Shown piece after piece: positions 1 through 4,915 of a stretch of 7,305 bases of DNA. Under the pieces are notes generated by a model. The model ran no database searches. It saw only the letters and a program-made list of their open reading frames with translations, and was not told the origin of the DNA. A program made the translations under genes and the position numbers. This stretch comes from Methanomicrobiales archaeon (GTDB lineage Archaea; Halobacteriota; Methanomicrobia; Methanomicrobiales; Methanospirillaceae): positions 1-7,305 of the forward strand of contig JAAYPD010000274.1 of the NCBI GenBank assembly GCA_012520015.1. The letters run 5' to 3'. The stretch's first letter is position 1; every line of letters starts with the position of its first letter.

Positions 1-61
1 ACCGGGTATATCCCAGGCGCAACAGTTGTATTACATTCTCTTTAATTAGAGCATTTTTAAC

Positions 62-68
62 AAAAAAA
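62..68 (-). terminator. Oligo-T terminator after the binding-protein gene
   Basis: Read on the minus strand, a run of seven T lies 12 bases past the TAG stop of the substrate-binding protein gene. Archaeal RNA polymerase ends transcription at oligo-T tracts without needing a hairpin, so this is a sensible end for the minus-strand transcript. I see no strong hairpin beside it. On the plus strand the same place reads as a run of A followed by GGAGG, which looks like a ribosome binding site but leads only to a short ORF of no recognisable kind. Confidence 0.5.
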
Positions 69-80
69 GGAGGAATGGAA

Positions 81-1322
81 CTAAAAGTTTTCTTCTTCCA
101 CCCAGTCAAGCCACTGCACAGATCTTAGTTCCTTTGCAGTCTTGTCATCAACCTTGTAGACCTTTTTATAAAAGTTCAAAACCCAGTCTGCTACCCTGAT
201 ATCAGTGAATTTATCCGGATATGCTGCTTTTGCGATAATCATCGCTTCAATGGGATACTCAAGACGCTTTGCCCAGTTGTAAGGTGTCCACGGAAGAGGG
301 AAAACCTGTTTATTCTTTACAGCAGTCAGTTCCTGCAGGTTCTGGTAATAAGGTGCTGTATAGATCTCTTTTGCCGGATGGTATCCCTGTGCGGTGGAAA
401 GAATAATCACATCAGGATCAAGAGCAAGCATCTGTTCGGCAGATATGACAACAAATGCTCCGGTGCCGGTAAATGGACTCTTTGCATTTGCTATATCTTC
501 AATGAAATGAGTTTCAATGGTGTCAAGACCCCATGCCATCCCGGCTCCACCTTCTCCGCGTGCGGTAGATGAAAGACCAAACTCCATGACACGTGGTTTT
601 TCAGCATCAGGAACTCCTGCGGTTCTTGTTTTGATATCTGTAATTATCCCGTCGAGATAATCAGCAAGTTCATTGGCTGAAGCCTGTTCGTCGAATATCT
701 CTCCGATAAGTTTTATCTCATCCGCAATCCTGTCAACACTTGCATTATCCTGGTATGTTGGACCGTAGAGGACAAAGACCGGAATTCCAAGGGATGAGAT
801 GGTTCCAAGAGCCTTGTCAAGGGCCTCTTCACTTCCGGCTCTGAATGCATATGCCCCGGCACGTACAATTACAAGATCCGGTTCCAATGAGGCCAGGAGT
901 TCATAATTGATGCCTGTCTTTCCATCGGTAACAAGTGGAAGATCATCTGCTTCAGGGAACAGATACCGGACGGTGTTCATACCATTGGTATATTCATAAA
1001 ATTCCCCGTCCCTGGTGGTGAAATTATACTCAAATACCTTTTTTACCGAATCGCCACCGACTCCAACGACCAGATCCTGTTTTCCAAACCTGTAGAGCAA
1101 TCCTTCGACAAAGCCGTCGTCAATGATAACAACACGATTGATCTCTTTTGGAACCTTAACCTGCACTCCCCGCATGTCGGTAATGGTCCTTGTGTTCTCT
1201 CCTGCTCCTGAATCTGCCATGACGGGCATGATAAAGAAGGCAATACAAATGAGGAACACCATCAGCAACGGTAACTGATGTGATCCTGCACTTTTTTGGG
1301 ATCGTGAAAAACCAAAAGGCAT
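81..1322 (-). CDS. Iron-complex type ABC importer, secreted substrate-binding protein
   Basis: A 413-residue extracytoplasmic binding protein of the FepB/BtuF/TroA-like (cluster A, type III) class. It would capture a metal complex, probably a ferric chelate, outside the membrane and hand it to the permease. Residues 1-36 look like a signal peptide: basic residues R7 and K10, a hydrophobic core at 17-34, and a likely cut after VMA36. There is no clear lipobox. The mature protein opens with the family hallmark TDMRGVQVKVP (48-58). The first lobe contains LEPDLVIV (146-153), a long linking helix covers about 195-228, and the second lobe contains LDPDVIIL (301-308). It is somewhat longer than typical bacterial relatives (300-350). 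It is divergent from the permease and ATPase genes. No Shine-Dalgarno precedes the ATG, and a TATA-like box about 27 bases upstream suggests a leaderless message. Family is secure. The exact ligand (iron chelate, corrinoid, haem, oxyanion) cannot be read from sequence. Confidence 0.9.
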   Translation of the reverse strand: MPFGFSRSQKSAGSHQLPLLMVFLICIAFFIMPVMADSGAGENTRTITDMRGVQVKVPKEINRVVIIDDGFVEGLLYRFGKQDLVVGVGGDSVKKVFEYNFTTRDGEFYEYTNGMNTVRYLFPEADDLPLVTDGKTGINYELLASLEPDLVIVRAGAYAFRAGSEEALDKALGTISSLGIPVFVLYGPTYQDNASVDRIADEIKLIGEIFDEQASANELADYLDGIITDIKTRTAGVPDAEKPRVMEFGLSSTARGEGGAGMAWGLDTIETHFIEDIANAKSPFTGTGAFVVISAEQMLALDPDVIILSTAQGYHPAKEIYTAPYYQNLQELTAVKNKQVFPLPWTPYNWAKRLEYPIEAMIIAKAAYPDKFTDIRVADWVLNFYKKVYKVDDKTAKELRSVQWLDWVEEENF

Positions 1323-1344
1323 ACTTTGATTATGGTAAAAGAAG

Positions 1345-1353
1345 TATTAAATA
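1345..1353 (-). promoter_or_regulatory. TATA-like box for the binding-protein gene
   Basis: On the minus strand this reads TATTTAATA, centred about 27 bases before the ATG at 1322. That is the usual distance from an archaeal TATA box to the transcription start, so the message would begin at or next to the start codon. This fits the lack of a Shine-Dalgarno. The alternative is the near-palindromic TTTATAAA at 1381-1388, which could also serve this direction and would give a leader of about 35 bases. Confidence 0.4.
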
Positions 1354-1375
1354 TTACGATTTGAAAATTCGTAAT
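1353..1375. promoter_or_regulatory. Candidate shared operator, 23-bp palindrome
   Basis: Arms ATTACGA (1353-1359) and TCGTAAT (1369-1375) are perfect reverse complements. The inner pairs 1361/1367 and 1362/1366 also match, giving 9 of 11 symmetric pairs around position 1364. It sits between the two opposing TATA-like boxes, where a dimeric repressor could cover both promoters. Metal-uptake genes in archaea are commonly controlled by DtxR-, Fur- or NikR-like regulators. The arms do not match a consensus I can name, so the regulator is left open. Confidence 0.5.
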
Positions 1376-1380
1376 TATAT

Positions 1381-1389
1381 TTTATAAAT
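1381..1389 (+). promoter_or_regulatory. TATA-like box for the permease-ATPase operon
   Basis: TTTATAAAT fits the archaeal TATA box. It predicts a transcription start near 1410, about 18 bases before the preferred ATG at 1429, leaving room for the GGTG ribosome binding site at 1419-1422. The core TTTATAAA is self-complementary, so it could also work toward the divergent gene. Confidence 0.45.
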
Positions 1390-1428
1390 TTTAATGGTTC
1401 TAATAATATTATCATATTGGTGCAGGAT

Positions 1429-2508
1429 ATGTTAGCAGAAAGACACATTAATAAAATCATTGATAAATTAGGATACGAAAGGCATGACGATTTTTCCGAA
1501 CGAAGGAAGATATTTATTATTTTTATTTTACTTGGCCTGGTGATCCTTGCAGGAGTTATATCCCTTACTCTGGGTGCTTACAATATCTCCGTTGATCTTG
1601 TATACAAAACTCTTTTCATTCACCTGACAATGGGCGATATCTCATCTATCTCAAAGTTACACAATACAATTATCTGGGACATCCGGTTTCCACGTTTAAT
1701 ACTTGCAATATCAGTTGGCGGAGCCCTGGCCATAGCAGGGGCCGTATTTCAAAGCGTCTTTCGAAACCCTCTTGTTGAACCATATATACTTGGCGTGTCT
1801 TCAGGAGCAGCCTTTGGTGCAGCCCTTGGAATCCTCTTTCATTCAATCTTCTTTTCAATACAGATTTTTGCATTTATCTTCGCAACACTTGCCGTTGTAT
1901 TTGCGTATTCGCTGGCACGGGTCAGGGGTCAGACTCCAATTGTAACACTAATACTGGCAGGTGTTATCGTCGGGTCAATATTTTCAGCTCTGGTGTCATT
2001 TTTGAAATATATCGCAAACGATTCAGCACTTCGTGAAATTGTCTTCTGGCTTATGGGGGGTTTTTATTATGCCTCATGGAATGATGTAATAATGCTGACC
2101 CCGATGGTCCTTATCGGGCTTATCATTCTCTGGTCACTTGCATGGAAACTAAATATCTTATCCATGGGTGATGAAGAAGCAAGAACCCTTGGCGTAAGTC
2201 CTGAAAAAAACAAAGCAATTGTCATTGCAATCGCAACAGCCGTTACTGCATTTTCTGTTTCCCTGGTTGGAATTATCGCATGGGTTGGCCTTATGATGCC
2301 CCATGCATCACGATTATTGCTTGGGCCTGACAACCGTTTTGTAATCCCTGCCTGTTTTTTAATGGGAGCATTTTACCTGCTTGTATGTGATACCCTGGCC
2401 CGGACAATAACAATGACTGAAATTCCAATAGGCATCATCACTTCTCTCCTGGGTGCTCCATACCTTTGCTACCTGCTCAGAAATAAAGGAAAAAGTATTC
2501 TGGGGTGA
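1429..2508 (+). CDS. FecCD/BtuC-type ABC importer permease
   Basis: A 359-residue polytopic membrane protein forming the channel of the importer; a homodimer would pair with two copies of the ATPase encoded just downstream. A basic N-terminus leads into membrane segments from about residue 28, and about ten hydrophobic segments follow, normal for the family. Hallmarks are the long signature ending RNPLVEPYILGVSSGA (112-127), the cytoplasmic ATPase-contacting loop around GDEEARTLGV (247-256), the GLMMPH motif (287-292), and a C-terminus with DTLAR and EIPIGIITSLLGAPY. I chose the ATG at 1429 because GGTG at 1419-1422 is well spaced for it. TTG 1417 and GTG 1420 lie in frame but would overlap that site. 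The stop overlaps the ribosome binding site of the ATPase gene, so the two are translated together. Substrate is probably a metal chelate; corrinoid or haem cannot be excluded. Confidence 0.92.
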   Translation: MLAERHINKIIDKLGYERHDDFSERRKIFIIFILLGLVILAGVISLTLGAYNISVDLVYKTLFIHLTMGDISSISKLHNTIIWDIRFPRLILAISVGGALAIAGAVFQSVFRNPLVEPYILGVSSGAAFGAALGILFHSIFFSIQIFAFIFATLAVVFAYSLARVRGQTPIVTLILAGVIVGSIFSALVSFLKYIANDSALREIVFWLMGGFYYASWNDVIMLTPMVLIGLIILWSLAWKLNILSMGDEEARTLGVSPEKNKAIVIAIATAVTAFSVSLVGIIAWVGLMMPHASRLLLGPDNRFVIPACFLMGAFYLLVCDTLARTITMTEIPIGIITSLLGAPYLCYLLRNKGKSILG

Positions 2509-2509
2509 T
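2502..2509 (+). promoter_or_regulatory. Ribosome binding site that fixes the ATPase start
   Basis: GGGGTGAT closely matches the archaeal Shine-Dalgarno GGAGGTGAT and ends four bases before the ATG at 2514. It contains the TGA stop of the permease (2506-2508). It argues for the start at 2514 rather than an in-frame GTG at 2505, which lies inside the site, and implies translational coupling of permease and ATPase. Confidence 0.7.
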
Positions 2510-2513
2510 TATC

Positions 2514-3299
2514 ATGTTACGTATTTCAGATCTCTCATTTCGGTATACGCAAAAACCGATATTATCAGATGTTTCCTTCTCTGTTGAACCTGGACAATTA
2601 TGTGGATTGTTTGGTCCAAACGGATCCGGAAAAACAACGCTTTTCAAATGTTGCCTCAGGTTTCTGCCAATAGAGCAAGGTAGTATCAGGATGAATTCTG
2701 TTGACGTGAGCAGCCGTTCTGTGGAGGAACTGGCTAAAACCGTGGCTTATGTTCCCCAGGAGCATAAACCGCCATTTCCCTACCTGTCACGTGAGGTGGT
2801 TTTGATGGGACGCACCCCGCACATCAAAGGATTTTTCGGTATAAAAAGGCAGGATAAGCAGATAGCCAGGGATGCAATGGACCAGCTTGATATCCTGGAT
2901 ATTGCAGATGAACCATATAATCAACTGTCCGGTGGTCAAAGACAGATGGTACTCATGGCAAGGGCTATCGCCCAGGACACTCCGCTACTATTCCTGGATG
3001 AACCGACATCTGCACTTGATTTTCAAAACCAGATGAAAATCTGGGGACTCATGGAAGATATTGTGGCGGAGGGAAAAACAATCCTTGCATGTAGTCATGA
3101 TCCAAATCATGTTGCATGGTTTTGCGATAAAGTGATTGTCATATCAAATCATGGGATTGTGGGGGAAGGAATGCCTGATGAAACGATTAACCAGGATATT
3201 CTTGACAGGATATACCATAATACCTGTTCTGTATGTTCAAACAGTGGGGTTCCCATGGTAATGCCCAAAAAAGTTGCTTTACGAATGGAAAATTACTAG
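2514..3299 (+). CDS. FecE/BtuD-type ABC importer ATPase
   Basis: A 261-residue ATP-binding subunit on the cytoplasmic face that powers the FecCD-type permease. All catalytic motifs are present and in order: Walker A GPNGSGKTT (34-42), Q-loop glutamine Q82 in YVPQE, ABC signature LSGGQ (138-142), Walker B LLFLDE with catalytic E163, D-loop SALD (166-169), and switch histidine H195. Length matches the family (250-270). It follows the permease with a 5-base gap and an overlapping ribosome binding site, so the two genes form an operon. The C-terminal tail carries a cysteine pair, C238 and C241, in the region where relatives usually end less cysteine-rich; its role is unknown. The TAG stop (3297-3299) lies within the outer end of an inverted-repeat element. 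Function as an importer ATPase is secure; the substrate is inferred from the partners only. Confidence 0.93.
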   Translation: MLRISDLSFRYTQKPILSDVSFSVEPGQLCGLFGPNGSGKTTLFKCCLRFLPIEQGSIRMNSVDVSSRSVEELAKTVAYVPQEHKPPFPYLSREVVLMGRTPHIKGFFGIKRQDKQIARDAMDQLDILDIADEPYNQLSGGQRQMVLMARAIAQDTPLLFLDEPTSALDFQNQMKIWGLMEDIVAEGKTILACSHDPNHVAWFCDKVIVISNHGIVGEGMPDETINQDILDRIYHNTCSVCSNSGVPMVMPKKVALRMENY

Positions 3300-3393
3300 A
3301 GAGAATAGCTAATAATCCCCCTTTGAGGTTTTTGAGTATAAATACTCTTTATATATTCATTCAAAAAAACTGGGGGTTTTTAGCTATCCTCTA
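3297..3393. repeat. 97-bp inverted-repeat (MITE-like or giant hairpin) element
   Basis: The left arm (3297-3321) starts TAGAG and includes ATAGCTAA and CCCCC. The right arm (3372-3393) reads GGGGG, TTAGCTAT, then CTCTA. The right arm's reverse complement matches the left arm apart from a 3-base length difference and very few substitutions. Similarity continues weakly inward, with GGTTTTTGAG on the left against AGTTTTTTTGA on the reversed right side. The centre has a small perfect inverted repeat GAGTAT-AA-ATACTC (3334-3347). The ATPase stop codon lies in the left arm. I see no transposase and no clear target duplication, so it could be a MITE, an insertion-sequence remnant, or a large 3' hairpin ending the importer transcript. 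The symmetry is certain; the class is not. Confidence 0.65.
3348..3356 (+). promoter_or_regulatory. TATA-like box inside the inverted-repeat element
   Basis: TTTATATAT is a good archaeal TATA box. A start about 25 bases downstream (near 3377) falls in the right arm and would give a leader of about 55 bases before the ATG at 3434. If used, the promoter of the PAN-domain gene is supplied by the element itself. Nothing in the sequence shows that it is active. Confidence 0.35.
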
Positions 3394-3433
3394 CAATCAG
3401 TCCGACATTACAATCAACATTCCGAAAACTGAC

Positions 3434-3661
3434 ATGGAACCTGATACTAACCGGCCAGAGGAGGATTACACCTCATTTGATCTCTCCGTACCTGATCCGG
3501 ATGCATGTGCAAATGCATGCAGGGAGGAAGAGAAATGCATGGCTTATACATATGTGAAACCCGGAGTTCAAGGTGAAAATGCACGATGCTGGCTGAAAAC
3601 CGCAATCCCTGATGCCAGGCCGGATGAATGCTGTATATCAGGAGTCATCAGAACTCCATAA
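3434..3661 (+). CDS. Small PAN/apple-type domain protein, possibly 5'-truncated
   Basis: Encodes 75 residues that are almost entirely one PAN/apple-like module. Visible hallmarks are TNRPEEDY near the start, the DACANAC helix region, KCMAYTYVKPGVQG (34-47), RCWLK (51-55) and the closing ECCISG (65-70). Six cysteines (25, 29, 35, 52, 66, 67) could form three disulfides. Such domains bind proteins or sugars and normally sit in secreted or surface proteins. Here no signal peptide is visible from ATG 3434, which is the only ATG between the element and the domain, and no good Shine-Dalgarno precedes it. The frame stays open upstream through the inverted-repeat element, so the gene may be the surviving end of a longer protein cut by that element, or may start at an unusual codon upstream. 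The domain call is firm by pattern. The start, secretion and role are unknown. Confidence 0.6.
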   Translation: MEPDTNRPEEDYTSFDLSVPDPDACANACREEEKCMAYTYVKPGVQGENARCWLKTAIPDARPDECCISGVIRTP

Positions 3662-3710
3662 TTTTTTGCATGTCTTTGATCTTTCAGGAATGTAAAAGAT
3701 CGAAGTTTTT
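3662..3710 (+). terminator. Oligo-T tract plus hairpin terminator after the PAN gene
   Basis: Six T follow the TAA stop directly (3662-3667). Downstream, CTTTGATCTTT (3674-3684) pairs with AAAGATCGAAG (3695-3705) over 11 positions with a single T-G wobble and a 10-base loop, and five T follow (3706-3710). Either the oligo-T tract or the hairpin could end the transcript, which marks this as a real transcription unit boundary before the next gene. Confidence 0.65.
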
Positions 3711-3780
3711 GACTGAATGAAATTTTCCAGATATTCACAGTACTTCGTTACCTCTCTTCTGCTATCCGATGAGATCCGAA

Positions 3781-3790
3781 TCTATATCTT
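3781..3790 (+). promoter_or_regulatory. TATA-like box for the wrbA-type gene
   Basis: TCTATATCTT lies about 40 bases before the ATG at 3827. It predicts a start near 3810 and a leader of about 17 bases containing AGGCGAT (3817-3823), one mismatch from the Shine-Dalgarno form AGGTGAT. Spacing is sensible. The match is moderate in a fairly AT-rich region. Confidence 0.4.
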
Positions 3791-3826
3791 GTTGTATTAT
3801 TAACAAATCCTTTACCAGGCGATATT

Positions 3827-4462
3827 ATGTCAGTACGGATTTTCATTGTTTATTACTCACTTTATGGCCATATACATAAAATGGCTCAGGCCGTATCAGA
3901 AGGCGTCCGTGATGCAGGATTTGAGGCTGAATTATTCAGGGTTCCAGAAACTTTACCTGATGTTGTGATTGAGAAAATGGGAGCGAAATCATTCCAGGCA
4001 GAATTTCAAAAACTTCCGGTGATAACTCCTGATGAACTGGCGAAAGCAGATGCCATAATATTTGGGACACCAACACGGTTTGGAAATATGACCGGTCAGA
4101 TGAGATCATTTCTTGACGCTACTGGTGGAATCTGGAGTCGTGGAGCCCTTGCCGGTAAAGTTGGCAGCGTTTTTACGAGCAGTGGAACACAGCACGGTGG
4201 CCAGGAGTCAACTATCCTCTCGATGCATATCACTCTCCTTCATCATGGCATGATCATTGCAGGACTGCCATACACCTTCGCCGGTCAGACAACAATGGAT
4301 GAGATTAGCGGGTGTTCACCATATGGGGCTTCAACCATAGCGGGAGGGTCAAATGAGCGGTTTCCATCTGCAAATGAACTTGCGGGTGCACGATACCAGG
4401 GAAAGTATGTTGCAGGAATTGCACGGGAACTGGCTGGAAAACAGAGCGAAATTCTCCCGTAA
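3827..4462 (+). CDS. wrbA: WrbA-type NAD(P)H:quinone oxidoreductase, flavodoxin-like
   Basis: A 211-residue soluble FMN protein of the WrbA family, which carries out two-electron reduction of quinones with NAD(P)H and so avoids semiquinone radicals. The flavodoxin fold starts with the FMN phosphate loop YYSLYGH (9-15). PTRFGNMTGQMRSFLD (82-97) is the classic WrbA isoalloxazine-contact segment. SSGTQHGGQE (118-127) followed by HHGMIIAGLPY (139-149) corresponds to the family block ending in HHGM. Length is close to the bacterial enzymes (about 200). It has its own promoter-like signals and is preceded by a strong terminator, so it looks monocistronic. In a methanogen the natural electron acceptor is unclear because classical respiratory quinones are not expected; protection against oxidative stress or another flavin role is inference. 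A related iron-sulfur flavoprotein is unlikely, since no cysteine cluster motif is present. Confidence 0.92.
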   Translation: MSVRIFIVYYSLYGHIHKMAQAVSEGVRDAGFEAELFRVPETLPDVVIEKMGAKSFQAEFQKLPVITPDELAKADAIIFGTPTRFGNMTGQMRSFLDATGGIWSRGALAGKVGSVFTSSGTQHGGQESTILSMHITLLHHGMIIAGLPYTFAGQTTMDEISGCSPYGASTIAGGSNERFPSANELAGARYQGKYVAGIARELAGKQSEILP

Positions 4463-4481
4463 TTAAAATTTGTTTCAGGCA

Positions 4482-4513
4482 TCCGGAGATCATCTGATCT
4501 GTTATGGGCCGGA
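4482..4513 (+). other. Nested hairpin downstream of wrbA
   Basis: TCCGG (4482-4486) pairs with CCGGA (4509-4513). Directly inside the left arm sits a 14-bp perfect inverted repeat AGATCA-TC-TGATCT (4487-4500). It lies 20 bases after the wrbA stop and could form the 3' end of that transcript. No oligo-T follows closely, so I do not call it a terminator. Confidence 0.3.
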
Positions 4514-4557
4514 AATCAGACAATCTTATTCTGTGATCCAGTAATACCACTCACGCA

Positions 4558-4573
4558 TCACACTATCGTGTGA
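4558..4573. repeat. Short perfect inverted repeat
   Basis: TCACAC and GTGTGA are perfect 6-base arms around TATC. It is compact enough to be a hairpin in RNA or a small protein-binding site. No T-run follows and no promoter is placed so as to explain it. Confidence 0.3.
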
Positions 4574-4600
4574 AGCCATTTAAGCAATATATTTAGGGAA

Positions 4601-4684
4601 ATGCCAAAACCAGGAGAAGTTTGGTTGTTGTTTTACCGATTCATTAAAATAAGCATAAAAACCGGTAAATCTCTTATTTTTTAA
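4601..4684 (+). pseudogene. Possible remnant of a PemK/MazF-like toxin N-terminus
   Basis: A 27-codon ORF whose first residues, MPKPGEVWLL, followed by an aromatic-basic stretch and KTGK, resemble the opening beta strand of PemK/MazF-like toxins, which often begin with a PGEVWL-type segment. It stops at 27 residues, where a toxin would continue past 100, and the expected RP pair after the lysines is absent. No Shine-Dalgarno is positioned for it, and the nearest TATA-like sequence (4586-4595) is too close to transcribe this ATG. No antitoxin is visible. The likeness is short and may be chance, so this is a tentative entry only. Confidence 0.15.
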
Positions 4685-4741
4685 AAATATCACTATTTTA
4701 CAGATAATGGATGGACAGAAGCCAGGTTAAATAAAAGAACA

Positions 4742-4803
4742 CCAGGCCGGATGCAGAAGATTCATGGTAATAAGAACATTATCAGCAGTCCGGAAATCAC
4801 TGG
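4742..4803 (+). ncRNA. Candidate structured RNA element upstream of echA
   Basis: Three nested helices stack in 62 bases: CCAG (4742-4745) with CTGG (4800-4803); CCGGATGC (4747-4754) with GCA (4785-4787) plus TCCGG (4789-4793), bulging one G; and TGGTAAT (4765-4771) with ATTATCA (4778-4784), one G-U pair, closed by the loop AAGAAC. A 10-base unpaired stretch lies on the left side between the second and third helices. Bulged, stacked helices like this are what a regulatory leader or small RNA looks like, but I recognise no known riboswitch class. It lies 113 bases before echA. Confidence 0.35.
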
Positions 4804-4871
4804 GAAAATTAAAGTATTTAGTCATAAAAACCTGAAAACCTACATTATCTTTGTTTTTTTAATAAAACTTC

Positions 4872-4893
4872 ATGATAAATAATGATAAATATA
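4872..4893 (+). promoter_or_regulatory. echA promoter region with tandem 10-bp repeat
   Basis: ATGATAAATA occurs twice head to tail (4872-4881 and 4882-4891), with TA following to give AAATATA at 4887-4893. That TATA-like box is centred about 26 bases before the ATG at 4916, so the ech message may begin at or next to its start codon. No good Shine-Dalgarno is present, which fits. The repeats are spaced by one helical turn and could be a regulator site or duplicated TATA boxes. Confidence 0.4.
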
Positions 4894-4915
4894 GATTATT
4901 TCAAACGGTACATAC

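Larger units (their letters stand above)
4463..4915. other. 453-bp spacer between wrbA and echA, no convincing gene
   Basis: The stretch is AT-rich, with no ORF I would call a gene. It holds three foldable inverted repeats (4482-4513, 4558-4573, 4742-4803), a 27-codon ORF at 4601-4684 of doubtful meaning, a T7 run at 4854-4860, and a tandem 10-bp repeat (4872-4891) before echA. It is unusually long compared with the other spacers here, so a regulatory leader, a small RNA or decayed sequence are all possible. Confidence 0.6.

Noticed and set aside
1..45. Possible tail of an upstream plus-strand gene ending in TAA at 43-45
   Set aside because: Only 14 codons are visible, another frame is equally open, and nothing in them is recognisable, so coding cannot be supported.
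69..129. GGAGG followed by ATG at 75 on the plus strand
   Set aside because: The ATG is one base from the GGAGG, too close, and the frame is a short antisense shadow of the binding-protein gene's 3' end.
2067..2333. 88-codon antisense ORF inside the permease gene
   Set aside because: It lies wholly opposite a well-supported FecCD permease and encodes nothing recognisable; it is a shadow frame.
3233..3433. N-terminal extension of the PAN protein back to an ATG at 3233
   Set aside because: It would overlap the ATPase C-terminus and read through the inverted-repeat element. The encoded residues are not like a PAN protein or a proper signal peptide.
4305..4550. Minus-strand ORFs overlapping the end of wrbA
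   Set aside because: They lie mostly opposite the conserved C-terminus of WrbA, lack family features and have no promoter or ribosome binding signal.
4632..4669. TTTACCG and CGGTAAA inverted repeat
   Set aside because: Only seven pairs separated by a 24-base loop in AT-rich sequence; too weak to call a feature.
4751..4882. 43-codon plus-strand ORF in the wrbA-echA spacer
   Set aside because: Composition follows the AT-rich spacer, no ribosome binding site precedes it, no motif is visible, and its start lies within the foldable element.
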